Shown piece after piece: positions 1 to 9,236 of a DNA stretch of 64,000 bases. Source of the stretch: [Clostridium] symbiosum. GTDB lineage: Bacteria; Bacillota; Clostridia; Lachnospirales; Lachnospiraceae. The notes below the pieces were generated by a model. The model saw only the letters and a list, made by a program, of their open reading frames with translations, was not told the origin of the DNA and ran no database searches. The position numbers were made by a program, and so were the translations under genes. The stretch covers positions 1,663,501 through 1,727,500 of the forward strand of contig CP143946.1 in NCBI GenBank assembly GCA_036419695.1. Direction: 5' to 3'. Each line of letters begins with the position of its first letter. Within the stretch, counting starts at the first letter, position 1.

Positions 1-765
1 CCCGATCGGGAGGGGGAACTGGCGGTTCTCGGAAGCAAGATCTATAAGATGACGGTCCGTTTACAGGAGCAGGCGGAGGAATTGGGGAGGGAGAAGGCAT
101 TTCTTCAGAATTCATTGGAAGATATCTCCCATCAGGTGAAAACGCCTCTGACCACGATCCGTCTGCTCCTGAAACGGATAAGAGAAGCCACGGACGAGAA
201 GGAAAAATTTGAAGCATTTTATGACATGGACCGGCTTCTGACAAGGACGGAATGGCTGATTGCCACGCTGTTGAAAATTGCGAGGCTGGAGTCGGGAACC
301 CTGGAGTTTAAAAGTGAGCCAATGTCTGTTTCACAGCTTCTTGAAAGGGCGCTGGAACCTCTGGAAATACCAATGGAATTAAAGGGGCAGACCCTGCTTG
401 TGGAGGGGACGGAAAACTCCTTTTATACAGGGGATTTGCTGTGGTCCGCCGAGGCTCTGGGCAATGTCCTTAAAAATTGTGTGGAACATACGCCGGAGGG
501 CGGAACCATCATGGTTTGTGCGGATGAGAATCCAGTCTATACCCGGATTCGGATAAGAGATAATGGGGACGGTTTCGCAGAGGAAGATTTAAGCCGTCTA
601 TTCGAGCGTTTTTACAGGGGAAAGAATATCCAGCCGGGCGGCGCCGGAATCGGCCTGGCGCTGGCGGGTATGATAATCAGAAAGCAGAACGGAACCATCA
701 GGGCGGGGAATATAGAGGACGGCGGCGCAGAATTTGATATCCGGTTTTATAAGGGAGCGGTTTAA
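1..765 (+). CDS. Sensor histidine kinase, 5' end outside the window
   Basis: The frame is open from base 1, so the sensor and membrane segments lie upstream of the window; the first ATG (49) is internal. The 254 visible residues hold the end of a HAMP-like linker, an H-box DISHQVKTPLT with the phospho-accepting His codon at 130, an N-box LGNVLKNCVEHT, a G1 box DNGDGF and a G2 box GGAGIGLAL. It should autophosphorylate and pass phosphate to a response regulator, presumably encoded just upstream. The DISHQxKTPL form of the H-box and the ABC exporter 255 bp downstream fit the BceRS-BceAB arrangement, in which the kinase senses peptide antibiotics together with the transporter. That link is inference. 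The kinase assignment is firm; its ligand is unknown. Confidence 0.9.
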   Translation, partial: PDREGELAVLGSKIYKMTVRLQEQAEELGREKAFLQNSLEDISHQVKTPLTTIRLLLKRIREATDEKEKFEAFYDMDRLLTRTEWLIATLLKIARLESGTLEFKSEPMSVSQLLERALEPLEIPMELKGQTLLVEGTENSFYTGDLLWSAEALGNVLKNCVEHTPEGGTIMVCADENPVYTRIRIRDNGDGFAEEDLSRLFERFYRGKNIQPGGAGIGLALAGMIIRKQNGTIRAGNIEDGGAEFDIRFYKGAV

Positions 766-778
766 GACTCCCTTTTTT
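751..778 (+). terminator. Intrinsic terminator after the kinase
   Basis: AAGGGAG (751-757) pairs with CTCCCTT (768-774) around a 10-nt loop and runs into a T6 tract (773-778). The hairpin contains the kinase stop codon, so the kinase transcript should end here and the exporter genes should have their own promoter. Confidence 0.8.
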
Positions 779-813
779 AATACCTCAGGAAAGGCCTCCT
801 ATTATATTAAAAA

Positions 814-857
814 AGCCCTCCGGGCAGGAGCGCACTGCGGCGGAGAGGGCTCTTCCT
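814..857 (+). terminator. Second hairpin in the kinase-exporter gap
   Basis: AGCCCTC (814-820) pairs with GAGGGCT (845-851), with CCG/CGG pairs inside, followed by a pyrimidine-rich tract but no real T run. It may be a weak terminator or a leader structure. No gene is seen between 766 and 1020. Confidence 0.4.
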
Positions 858-920
858 TCTCCGGGAACCGGAATATGACAATATTGTTATAATAGATTCA
901 CCGGTCTGTCACCGGGTTTC

Positions 921-990
921 GGGTATAATATCGGCATCTGCACAGTGGATATTATACCTGAGCATAACCGCAGAGCGGATATCATACCTG
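921..990 (+). promoter_or_regulatory. Repeat cluster upstream of the ABC exporter
   Basis: GGTATAATATC (922-932) is the inverted complement of GATATTATACC (948-958). A near copy of the second arm, GGATATCATACCTG, follows at 977-990, exactly 30 bp from GGATATTATACCTG (947-960). The first arm contains a TATAAT that could be a -10. An inverted plus direct repeat ahead of a Bce-type transporter resembles a response-regulator operator, but binding is inference. Confidence 0.4.
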
Positions 991-1020
991 CGCCTATGGC
1001 GGCAGAGACAGGAGGAATGA

Positions 1021-1710
1021 ATGGAGATACTGAGAGTGGAACATCTGTGTAAGGAATATGGAAAAGGCGGAAACAGGGTGGATGCCCTGAAAGACGTCTG
1101 TTTCTCCGTGGAAAAAGGGGAATTTGTGGCAGTGATAGGACAGTCAGGCTCAGGGAAGTCTACGCTTCTTCACCTGGCCGGGGGAGTGGATATACCCTCT
1201 TCCGGGCATATCTATGTGGACGGCTGTGACCTCTATTCCAAGAGCAGAAAGGAGCTGGCGATATTCCGCCGCAGGCAGGTGGGTCTGATTTACCAGTTTT
1301 ATAACTTGATACCGGTGCTGAATGTGGTGGACAATATGACCCTTCCCGTAAAACTGGATGGACAGAAGATAAACAAAGCGCGTCTGGAGGAGCTGCTGGA
1401 GATTCTGAACCTGAAGGACCGTGCCGGCCATCTGCCGGGCCAGCTCTCCGGCGGACAGCAGCAGAGAGTGGCAATCGGCAGGGCTCTTATGAACGCCCCG
1501 GCCCTTGTCCTGGCAGATGAACCGACGGGGAACCTCGACAGCGTGAACAGCCAGGAAATTATGGAATTGTTTAAATACTCCAATAAAAAGTACCGTCAAA
1601 CAATGATTATCATCACTCACGACGAACAGGTCGCGCTTCAGGCCGATCGGATTATCCGGCTGGAAGACGGCAGGATTGTTTCAGACAGCCGGAACAGAGG
1701 GGAGGAATAA
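1021..1710 (+). CDS. ABC exporter ATP-binding protein (BceA/LolD type)
   Basis: A 229-residue cytoplasmic ATPase. Walker A is GQSGSGKST (about residues 40-48), the signature is LSGGQQQRVAIGRAL, Walker B is ALVLADEPTGNLDS, and the switch His is in IITHDEQVA. The GNLDS D-loop and the length are typical of the MacB/LolD/BceA branch, which powers FtsX-type permeases that extrude or dislodge peptides and lipids rather than importing solutes. The start ATG at 1021 follows GGAGGA (1011-1016). The permease gene begins 1 bp after the stop, so the two form one operon and one transporter. Proximity to the kinase at 1-765 suggests a peptide-antibiotic detoxification module (inference). Confidence 0.93.
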   Translation: MEILRVEHLCKEYGKGGNRVDALKDVCFSVEKGEFVAVIGQSGSGKSTLLHLAGGVDIPSSGHIYVDGCDLYSKSRKELAIFRRRQVGLIYQFYNLIPVLNVVDNMTLPVKLDGQKINKARLEELLEILNLKDRAGHLPGQLSGGQQQRVAIGRALMNAPALVLADEPTGNLDSVNSQEIMELFKYSNKKYRQTMIIITHDEQVALQADRIIRLEDGRIVSDSRNRGEE

Positions 1711-1711
1711 A

Positions 1712-3691
1712 ATGCTTTGGAAAGAATATTCCAGGAATTATTTAAAATACAACAGGGCTTCCAGCTTCTCCGTCGTGGCGGCCTCGTTCGTGGCATCCCT
1801 TTTTATCTCTTTTATAACGGCATTATTTTATAATATGCGTGTGGATCAGCTTAGAAGGGCGGCGGTGGAGGGCAGGGAACAGGAGGCTGCACAGCTTACG
1901 ATGCTGACCTGGTTTTATATTGCCGTGATGTTTCTTGTGTGTACGGCGATGGCGCTTGTGCTGTACCATGCATTTGTCATGGGGGCCAATGAGAGGCTGC
2001 ATCAGCTTGGAATTTTGCAAAGTACGGGCGCCACGCCGGGGCAGATCCGTATCTGCCTGTTTCAGGAGGCTCTTGCACTCAGCTTTTTTCCGGTACTTAC
2101 GGGAATTGCCGCCGGAGCCGGATTGACGGTTCTTTTTTTCAGGATGGCAGAAAAAATGACGGAACCGCTGGGAATTGAACCCTCGGTATTCGTATATCAT
2201 CCCCTGCTTTTTATAGCGACGTTTGCAGTCTGTGCGGCCACGGTTTTGACGGCCGGAGCCAGGGCGGCGTTGAGGCTCGGCAGAATCAGCACCCTGGATG
2301 CAATTTGCGGAGGAAGGGAGCATCCGGACGGTAAAATACCCTCGTATCTATTTTTTCCAAAGCTCTTTGGAATCGAATGGGAGATTGCCGCAAAATCATT
2401 ATATTTACGCCGCAGGGCCTATAGGACATCGGCGATTTCCCTGACACTTTCCTTTTTTACCTTCGGGATTTTTTTAAATTTCTGGGCGCTGTCCGGAGTC
2501 AGTACCCAGTATACGTATTTTGAGCGTTACAGAAAGGTCTGGGATTTGATGGTGACACTCAAACAACAGCCGGAAACGGACACCGGGCTTCTGAGTGATA
2601 TTCGGAAAATAAACGAAATTTCCGAATGCACCGCATACCGGAAGCTGCAGGGCTGGACCCTGATTGGAGAAGATATGCTGTCGGAGGAACTTAAAGCGGC
2701 GGGAGGAATCGAGGCTCTAAAAGATACGGGAATCACAAAAAGAGGAGAGAAATACCTGGTTGAGACTCCTGTTGTGGTTCTGGATGATGAAAGTTTTAAG
2801 GTATTTTTAAAGAAAGCGGGAATTGACGTTCCGGATGTGGAGACTGTAACCGTAAATAGAATCTGGGATAATATCAACAGCCATTTCAGAGAGAAAACTT
2901 ACCTTCCGTTTTTAGCTGCGGAAGAAAAAACTGCTTATATATGGGGCGGCCGGGAGGAACCTCAGACGGACGGCGGTGAAGGCCGGACGGATGAAAGCGG
3001 CATGTTCCGGCTGGAGCCAGGGGCATTTGCGGAAGAGGGTCCGGATTTGAGGGAGGAATTTGGGAATTTTTCACTTGTCCGGATCGTGCCGGAGAGCGTA
3101 TATCAAAAGAAACTGGCCGCTGTCTTTCCCGACGATGTGATGTACTTTAAAATCAAAGCCGTTTCGGAGGAAAAAATAGAGGCGGCCGAAGAAAAACTGA
3201 CTGGTCTGCTCCGGGGAACGTATGAGTATCAGCTGGAAAACAGAAAGACGGAAGAAGCGTTTGAGGAAAAGGTCCGGGAAGGATATAAAGTCCTGGTGGG
3301 AACTCTGTGCGGGCTGCTGGCATTTGTGGGGATTGTAAATGTATTCGCAAATACACTTGGGGGCGTTTATATGAGGAGACGGGAATTTGCCAGATACCTG
3401 TCGGTGGGGTTCACTCCGGGAGGCCTGGCCAAAATCCTGGCAATGGAAAGCTGTATCACGGCGCTGAAGCCGATCCTTATCAGCCTTCCCTTTCAAATCA
3501 TGTTTGTCCTTTTTGCGGTAAATGCAAGCAGACTCCGGCTCAGTGATTATCTGCCGGTGATGCCCCTGCTTCCCATGGCTGCATTTGCAGGCGCCGTTTT
3601 CCTGTCGGTCGGTGCGGCCTATTATATGGCCGGAAGAAAAATAACCGGCCTTAATATTGTGGAAGGTTTAAAGGATGATACGATGTTTTGA
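1712..3691 (+). CDS. FtsX-family ABC exporter permease (BceB-like)
   Basis: A 659-residue membrane permease partnered with the ATPase just upstream. I chose ATG 1712 (MLWKEYSRNYLKY) because GGAGGA sits right before it; an upstream in-frame ATG at 1676 would overlap the ATPase gene. I count about eight membrane segments: five in the first 280 residues, then a soluble extracytoplasmic stretch of roughly 270 residues, then three more in a C-terminal FtsX domain. BceB proteins usually have ten segments and an extracellular loop of about 200 residues that recognises the antibiotic. This one is similar in layout but not identical, so the assignment to a peptide-sensing exporter is likely rather than certain. 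The large loop is the part expected to set specificity. Confidence 0.85.
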   Translation: MLWKEYSRNYLKYNRASSFSVVAASFVASLFISFITALFYNMRVDQLRRAAVEGREQEAAQLTMLTWFYIAVMFLVCTAMALVLYHAFVMGANERLHQLGILQSTGATPGQIRICLFQEALALSFFPVLTGIAAGAGLTVLFFRMAEKMTEPLGIEPSVFVYHPLLFIATFAVCAATVLTAGARAALRLGRISTLDAICGGREHPDGKIPSYLFFPKLFGIEWEIAAKSLYLRRRAYRTSAISLTLSFFTFGIFLNFWALSGVSTQYTYFERYRKVWDLMVTLKQQPETDTGLLSDIRKINEISECTAYRKLQGWTLIGEDMLSEELKAAGGIEALKDTGITKRGEKYLVETPVVVLDDESFKVFLKKAGIDVPDVETVTVNRIWDNINSHFREKTYLPFLAAEEKTAYIWGGREEPQTDGGEGRTDESGMFRLEPGAFAEEGPDLREEFGNFSLVRIVPESVYQKKLAAVFPDDVMYFKIKAVSEEKIEAAEEKLTGLLRGTYEYQLENRKTEEAFEEKVREGYKVLVGTLCGLLAFVGIVNVFANTLGGVYMRRREFARYLSVGFTPGGLAKILAMESCITALKPILISLPFQIMFVLFAVNASRLRLSDYLPVMPLLPMAAFAGAVFLSVGAAYYMAGRKITGLNIVEGLKDDTMF

Positions 3692-3844
3692 GGACGCTTG
3701 CTATCTTTACCATAAGATGATAAAATATCGGTAATTAAATAGTTACCACAGACATTGTATGTATTCTGCTTCTTAATATTACAAAGCGCGTTATTGTTTA
3801 CACTGCAGCCGTTCCGGCTTTTATGCAGACAGTAATGGAAACAT

Positions 3845-3890
3845 GCCCTGCGTGTCTTAGCGGCCTCTGCCGCAGGCCGGCAGGGCGTTT
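3845..3890 (+). terminator. Nested hairpin, possible terminator
   Basis: GCCCTGC (3845-3851) pairs with GCAGGGC (3880-3886), enclosing a second stem CGGCCT (3861-3866)/AGGCCG (3874-3879), then GTTTTG. It lies in the 256-bp gap between the permease and the methyltransferase gene. The T tract is short, so termination may be partial. Confidence 0.5.
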
Positions 3891-3947
3891 TGCCGATGAA
3901 TGAAAGAAGCGGATGTATATTAGAAATAAAACCGCCGGGAGAGAAGA

Positions 3948-5492
3948 ATGATAAAGGATTATTGGAGCCAGATAAAAGAGAACAGGGATGTGAGGCAGAA
4001 TTTAAGCCGCCTGAGGCAGGAAGTGAAGGAGGAGGGCAGACGGAAGGCCCTGTCCGCACTCATTAAGGGGGAGGAAGAATATCTGATGGACCTGCTCCGG
4101 TCGGAAGATGCAAAGACGAGGAAAAATGCCGCCCTGCTCATGGGGGATCTGGGCAGACAGGAATTTCTGGAACCGGTGTACGAGGCATATAAAAGGGAAG
4201 CGCAGCGTTTTGTGAAAAGTTCCTATTTATCCGCCATCGGCAGATTTGATTACAGCGGGTATCTGGAGGAACTGAAAGAACAGCTTAAACTTCTGGAGCA
4301 GACGGAGGTGACGGAAGAGAACAGGAAACATCTGACCGAGGAGATGAGGGAGCTGTCGGCCCTTGTTGTCGGGATGGAAGGGGTAAATACCCACCGGTTT
4401 ACCGGCTTTGACCGCACATACGATATTGTTCTATTGACCAACAGGAATTTCACGGAACTGACAAAGAACCAGTTAACCCTCCTCGATCCGGGGGCCAGGA
4501 CAAAGCTGTTCGGCGCCGGTGTCAGAGCCAGGGTGACGAATTTGAACTGGATGGACAAAATCAGGACATGGCAGGAGCTTCTTTTTGTGGTGAAAGGGCT
4601 GGGAACCTGTCCGATGGATCCGCTTAAGGCTGCGGAGGTAATTGCAGACTCGGGCCTCCTGTCCCTGCTGGAAGAGAGCCATGAGGGAGGGGAACCCTGG
4701 TATTTCAGGGTGGAATTAAAGAGCAGGAAGACACTTCCCGAGAGAAGCGCTTTTGTAAAAAAATTATCAGGATACCTGGAAAAATTATCGGGCAGAAAAC
4801 TCATCAACACGGTCACGGACTATGAGGTGGAGCTGCGCCTGATTGAGAATAAAGAGGGGAACTGTAACCTGCTTCTTAAGTTGTACACGCTTAAGGATGA
4901 ACGGTTTGCCTACAGGAGAGAGGCGGCTCCGGTCAGCATACGTCCCGTCAATGCGGCGCTTACGGCCGCTCTTGCAGAGGACTATATGCGGGAAGGCGCC
5001 CAGGTGCTGGACCCGTTCTGCGGAGCCGGAACCATGCTGATAGAACGCAGCAAGGCGGTCAGGGCCTATACGTCCTACGGCCTTGACATCCAGGAGGAAT
5101 ATATACTGAAAGCCAGGAAGAATACCGAGGCTGCCGGGATGACGGCCCATTACATCAACCGCGACTTTTTTGAATTCCGCCATGAATACCTTTTTGACGA
5201 GGTATTTACGGATATGCCGTTCCAGATTGGGCGGGTTACGGACGATGAGGTGTTTGACCTGTATGAGCGCTTTTTCAGCCGAATCGGCGGATTTTTAAAG
5301 GAAGACGCGGTGCTCATCCTGTATTCGAGAAACAGGGGATTTGTAAAACCCCAGGCCGCTCGGAATGGATTTACCGTGCTGAAAGAATATGAGATTTCGA
5401 TGAAAGAGGGCACTTATGTTTATATTCTCTGCAAAAAAGGTGCGGAGGCACTCTTAGAGGAGAGAGCGGAAAGGAAGAAAGCCAATGGATAA
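3948..5492 (+). CDS. HEAT-repeat/THUMP class I RNA methyltransferase
   Basis: A 514-residue cytoplasmic protein. Residues about 20-125 are helical HEAT-like repeats (KTRKNAALLMGDLG). About 145-260 resemble a THUMP RNA-binding region. About 330-500 form a Rossmann SAM-methyltransferase domain with motif I LDPFCGAGTMLIE and motif IV DMPFQ. It belongs broadly with the RlmL/Trm14/TRM11 group that methylates tRNA or rRNA guanines, but the usual NPPY catalytic motif is replaced by DMPF, so the modified base cannot be stated. The start at 3948 follows GGGAGAGAAG. It overlaps the next gene by 8 bp, suggesting translational coupling of two RNA methyltransferases. Confidence 0.8.
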   Translation: MIKDYWSQIKENRDVRQNLSRLRQEVKEEGRRKALSALIKGEEEYLMDLLRSEDAKTRKNAALLMGDLGRQEFLEPVYEAYKREAQRFVKSSYLSAIGRFDYSGYLEELKEQLKLLEQTEVTEENRKHLTEEMRELSALVVGMEGVNTHRFTGFDRTYDIVLLTNRNFTELTKNQLTLLDPGARTKLFGAGVRARVTNLNWMDKIRTWQELLFVVKGLGTCPMDPLKAAEVIADSGLLSLLEESHEGGEPWYFRVELKSRKTLPERSAFVKKLSGYLEKLSGRKLINTVTDYEVELRLIENKEGNCNLLLKLYTLKDERFAYRREAAPVSIRPVNAALTAALAEDYMREGAQVLDPFCGAGTMLIERSKAVRAYTSYGLDIQEEYILKARKNTEAAGMTAHYINRDFFEFRHEYLFDEVFTDMPFQIGRVTDDEVFDLYERFFSRIGGFLKEDAVLILYSRNRGFVKPQAARNGFTVLKEYEISMKEGTYVYILCKKGAEALLEERAERKKANG

Positions 5493-6549
5493 CGAGAAAC
5501 AGACCGGAACCGGTAACACGGAGCATAAGCGCCGTGTCCGCTATAAAGGGACACATCCCAAAAACTATAATGAAAAATATAAAGAACTCCAGCCGGATAA
5601 ATATCCCGAGACGGTGGAGAAGGTGATTCGGAAAGGCAGTACCCCGGTTGGAATGCACATTTCTATCTGTGTCAGCGAAATACTGGAATTCCTTCAGATA
5701 AAGCCGGGGCAAAAGGGGTTAGACGCCACTCTGGGTTACGGCGGGCACACCCAGGCCATGCTGGAACGCCTGAAGGGACAGGGGCACATCTATGGCCTGG
5801 ACGTGGACGGAGTCGAACAGGAGAAGACGAAGAAAAGACTGGAGGCGCTGGGCTACGGCCCGGAAATCCTCACCGTCAAACGGCTTAATTTTGCCAATAT
5901 CGATCAGGTGGCGGCGGAAGCCGGAACCTTCGACTTTGTGCTGGCGGATCTGGGCGTTTCCTCCATGCAGATCGACAATCCCGACCGGGGATTTTCTTAT
6001 AAGAAAGAGGGGCCTCTGGATCTGCGCCTGGATTCCCAGAAGGGGGTATCCGCTGCGGAACGCCTGAAGGAGCTGACCAGGGAGGAACTGGAGGGGATGC
6101 TCCGGGAGAATTCGGACGAGCCATATGCGGCAGAAATTGCACGGACCGTAGCGGCGGAGAGAAGAAAGGGAGCCATCGATACGACGACAAAGCTCCGCCA
6201 GGCCATCGAAAAGGCCCTTGCCTTCCTGCCGGAAGCCGAGAGGAAGGAAGCGGTCAAGAAATCGTGCCAGAGGACGTTCCAGGCCCTCCGGATCGATGTG
6301 AACAGTGAGTTTGAGGTGCTGGAAGAGTTTCTCGAAAAGCTTCCGTATGTTCTGTCACCGGGCGGAAGGGCTGCCATCCTGACTTTCCATTCCGGCGAGG
6401 ACCGGCTTGTCAAAAAGTCGTTCAAACGCCTGAAAAAAGAGGGTGTCTACAGTGATGTCGCGGACGAGGTAATCCGTCCGTCGGCAGAGGAGTGCGCCAT
6501 GAACGGCCGCGCCCGTTCCACCAAGATGAGGTGGGCCGTCAGGGCTTAA
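5485..6549 (+). CDS. rsmH: RsmH/MraW-like rRNA cytosine-N4 methyltransferase
   Basis: A 354-residue protein of the RsmH family, which methylates N4 of C1402 in 16S rRNA using SAM. Family motifs are present in order: GMHISICVSEILE, SAM-binding DATLGYGGHT, DLGVSSMQID, DRGFSY, CQRTFQALRI and LTFHSGEDRLVK. Several positions differ from the usual family wording (for example SGEDR where SLEDR is common). About 50 basic, charged residues precede the first motif, longer than the usual RsmH N-terminus. It is not beside mraZ/ftsL/pbp genes, the normal home of rsmH, so it may be a paralogue with another target. It starts inside the 3' end of the preceding methyltransferase gene. Confidence 0.8.
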   Translation: MDNEKQTGTGNTEHKRRVRYKGTHPKNYNEKYKELQPDKYPETVEKVIRKGSTPVGMHISICVSEILEFLQIKPGQKGLDATLGYGGHTQAMLERLKGQGHIYGLDVDGVEQEKTKKRLEALGYGPEILTVKRLNFANIDQVAAEAGTFDFVLADLGVSSMQIDNPDRGFSYKKEGPLDLRLDSQKGVSAAERLKELTREELEGMLRENSDEPYAAEIARTVAAERRKGAIDTTTKLRQAIEKALAFLPEAERKEAVKKSCQRTFQALRIDVNSEFEVLEEFLEKLPYVLSPGGRAAILTFHSGEDRLVKKSFKRLKKEGVYSDVADEVIRPSAEECAMNGRARSTKMRWAVRA

Positions 6550-6595
6550 AAAGAACCGCGGGGCTGTAATACGAAAGGGGAAAAGAGAGGTTGTC

Positions 6596-7231
6596 ATGGA
6601 AAAGAAGGAACTGGCTCTTGAAATTATCAAACGGTTAAAAAAGGAATATCCCGACGCCGGATGCACGCTTGACTACAACCAGGCATGGAAACTTCTTGTC
6701 AGCGTCCGTCTGGCCGCCCAGTGCACCGATGCAAGGGTAAACGTGGTGGTACAGGATCTGTACGCTAAATTTCCCGATGTGAAATCACTGGCCGAGGCGG
6801 ATGTGGACGCGATTGAAGCGATTGTAAGGCCCTGCGGCCTGGGCCGCAGCAAGGCCAGAGACATAAGCGCCTGCATGAAAATACTGTGGGAACAGTACGG
6901 AGGCAATGTACCGGGAGATTTTGACGCATTGCTTAAGCTGCCGGGCGTAGGGCGCAAGAGCGCCAACCTGATTATGGGAGATGTGTTTGGGAAACCGGCT
7001 ATCGTAACCGATACACACTGTATCAGGCTGGTAAACCGGATGGGGCTTGTGGACGGCATTAAGGATCCGAAAAAAGTCGAGATGGAACTGTGGAAGCTGA
7101 TTCCTCCCGAGGAGGGCAGTGATTTTTGCCACAGGCTGGTATACCATGGCAGGGATGTCTGTACGGCAAGGACCAAACCTTACTGTGACAAGTGCTGTCT
7201 GAATGACATCTGCGCCGGAAACGGAAGGTGA
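6596..7231 (+). CDS. nth: Endonuclease III (DNA glycosylase/AP lyase)
   Basis: A 211-residue base-excision repair enzyme that removes oxidised pyrimidines and nicks the abasic site. The helix-hairpin-helix LPGVGRKSANLI contains the catalytic Lys, and VTDTH carries the catalytic Asp. The C-terminal four-Cys [4Fe-4S] loop is present, but the first spacing is C-x7-C (CTARTKPYC) rather than the classical C-x6-C; the rest is x2 and x5. Length is normal. The ATG at 6596 follows AGAGAGG. The next gene starts 4 bp after the stop, so the two are probably co-transcribed, although their functions are unrelated. Confidence 0.95.
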   Translation: MEKKELALEIIKRLKKEYPDAGCTLDYNQAWKLLVSVRLAAQCTDARVNVVVQDLYAKFPDVKSLAEADVDAIEAIVRPCGLGRSKARDISACMKILWEQYGGNVPGDFDALLKLPGVGRKSANLIMGDVFGKPAIVTDTHCIRLVNRMGLVDGIKDPKKVEMELWKLIPPEEGSDFCHRLVYHGRDVCTARTKPYCDKCCLNDICAGNGR

Positions 7232-7235
7232 TACG

Positions 7236-9212
7236 ATGACCTGGAATATTGCGCCGGAAATTATTTCCCTTGTGTTTCTGGGAATTGTCTGGGTGTATTC
7301 AAGAACGGGGAGCCATCTGCCTTCGCTGAAAAACAGGACGTTTCAGATGTGCCTGCTCATCACGTTTGTTGCGATGTTGAGCAATATTCTTTCTACCATT
7401 ATGATTTACTTTCTGGATGCGTTTCCCCTGTGGCTTGTCTGGACGGTGACCACGATTTATTTTATATTTACACCCTTAATGGGGCTGGTCTATTTCTGCT
7501 ATGTGATTGCCTTTATCTACGACGGAAGCAGATTCCTGAAATGGCTCGTCGGAATCGGGATGATTCCCGGCGCCGCTTATATCCTGCTTGTCCTGACCAA
7601 CCCGTTTACCTGCATTCTGTTCTGTCTGAGCAAAGAGTACGGCTATGCCAGAGGAGCATACGTTTTCATCACTTACGTAATCTTTTATATTTACAGCCTT
7701 GCCAGTCTTGCCGTAACCATCATGAACCGGCACAGGATGGAACGGAAGGTATACAATATTCTGGCCGTATTCCCTCTTCTGGCCGTGCTGGTAATTGTGA
7801 TACAGCAGATCGAACCGGAGGTGATCCTCTCCGGCTCAGCGGCTACCTGTGCAATGCTTATCATCTATCTTCATTTCCAGAACCGGCAGATCACGAGAGA
7901 CTATCTGACAAATGTGCCGAACCGTCAGGAACTTTTAGACATGCTGGGCCTTTTGATTAAGAAGCATCCGGAAAAACAGTTTACGCTGGCCGTCGTATCC
8001 CTCAGGGAGTTCCGGCAGGTGAATAATATCTGCGGACAGCACAGAGGCGATGAATTCCTCAGGGCGGTCTGCGGTTTTCTCTGTCAGGTCGGCCCACGGG
8101 ACGGGGTCTACCGGTTCAGCGGCGATGAATTTGCCCTTCTTTTTACCAGAGAGGACGATGAGGAGATAAAAAAGTGTCTTATCTCAATCCGGGAGCGAAT
8201 GCGGCAGCCGTGGGAAATTGCCGACTTCAGGTTTATGCTTTCCACTGCCATGGGGGTGATACACCGCGTGCGGCAGGACTATACACTTGAGATGGCAGTT
8301 AATTCGATCGAATATGCGGTGTACCAGGCAAAGAATGATAAGAACAGTTCCATCTGCTACTGCGATGAGGCTATGCTTGCAAAGCTGGACCGCAGACGCA
8401 GGGTAATACAGATACTGAAGGACGGGCTTTCCAGGCAGAGCTTTGAAATGTATTATCAGCCCATTTATTTTGTAAAGGACGGCAATTTCCGCTGCGCCGA
8501 GTCGCTGATGCGGTTAAACAATACGCCGATCGGTCCGATCTATCCTTCCGAGTTCATTCCTGTGGCGGAGGAGACGGGACTCATCATTGAGATTACCTAT
8601 GTCATACTCGACAAGGTGTGTAAGTACATAAACGAGCTGGAGGAAGCGGGGATCCACATGGATGCCATTCATGTGAATTACTCCGCGATCCAGTTTTCGG
8701 AGCCGGAGCTGGCGGAGAAGACGCTTCAAATTATCAGGCGGAATCATACGCCAATGTCAATGGTTAAGATTGAATTTACGGAGAGCACACTGGCGGAAAA
8801 TACCAAGGTGGTGACCGAATTCTGCGTGAAAATGAAAGAACACGGGATTACAGTGGGACTGGATGACTTTGGAACAGGCTACTCCAATATTGCAACGGTG
8901 TTAAACGTTCCCTTCAGCCTTGTCAAACTCGATAAAAGCCTGGTATGGGCCGCGATGGAGAAAGAATCGGCTTATCATGCGGTGGAGTATATGATAAGCG
9001 CGTTCAAAGCGCTGGGAATGAGCGTGGTTGCCGAGGGCGTTGAGACAAGGGAACAGAGAAAACTGGTGGTGGATTTCCAGGTGGATCAGATTCAGGGATT
9101 CTATTACTCCAGACCGATGCCGGGGGAGGAAATGAAGAAATTCATGCTGGAACATCGGGAGATGGAACGCGAAAATGGGCTGCAGGAGGAGCGGCTGCCA
9201 CAGGAAGAATAA
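7236..9212 (+). CDS. Seven-TM GGDEF-EAL c-di-GMP protein
   Basis: A 658-residue membrane protein: about seven N-terminal membrane segments (residues 5-215), a diguanylate-cyclase-like domain (about 230-380) and an EAL phosphodiesterase domain (about 395-645). The cyclase motif reads SGDEF instead of GGDEF, so cyclase activity is uncertain. The EAL domain keeps most metal and catalytic positions: ESL in place of EAL, HVNYSA, EFTES, DDFGTGYSN, VKLDK and AEGVET. The likely net role is c-di-GMP breakdown controlled by a membrane signal. I chose ATG 7236 over the in-frame ATG at 7203 because GGAAGGTG precedes it and the earlier start would overlap nth. Confidence 0.88.
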   Translation: MTWNIAPEIISLVFLGIVWVYSRTGSHLPSLKNRTFQMCLLITFVAMLSNILSTIMIYFLDAFPLWLVWTVTTIYFIFTPLMGLVYFCYVIAFIYDGSRFLKWLVGIGMIPGAAYILLVLTNPFTCILFCLSKEYGYARGAYVFITYVIFYIYSLASLAVTIMNRHRMERKVYNILAVFPLLAVLVIVIQQIEPEVILSGSAATCAMLIIYLHFQNRQITRDYLTNVPNRQELLDMLGLLIKKHPEKQFTLAVVSLREFRQVNNICGQHRGDEFLRAVCGFLCQVGPRDGVYRFSGDEFALLFTREDDEEIKKCLISIRERMRQPWEIADFRFMLSTAMGVIHRVRQDYTLEMAVNSIEYAVYQAKNDKNSSICYCDEAMLAKLDRRRRVIQILKDGLSRQSFEMYYQPIYFVKDGNFRCAESLMRLNNTPIGPIYPSEFIPVAEETGLIIEITYVILDKVCKYINELEEAGIHMDAIHVNYSAIQFSEPELAEKTLQIIRRNHTPMSMVKIEFTESTLAENTKVVTEFCVKMKEHGITVGLDDFGTGYSNIATVLNVPFSLVKLDKSLVWAAMEKESAYHAVEYMISAFKALGMSVVAEGVETREQRKLVVDFQVDQIQGFYYSRPMPGEEMKKFMLEHREMERENGLQEERLPQEE

Positions 9213-9236
9213 CGCAGGCGGGAAGGGGGGAGTTCA

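Noticed and set aside
1150..1620. Long minus-strand frames opposite the ABC ATPase and many other genes
   Set aside because: They mirror strongly supported genes on the plus strand and have no independent start signals or domains.
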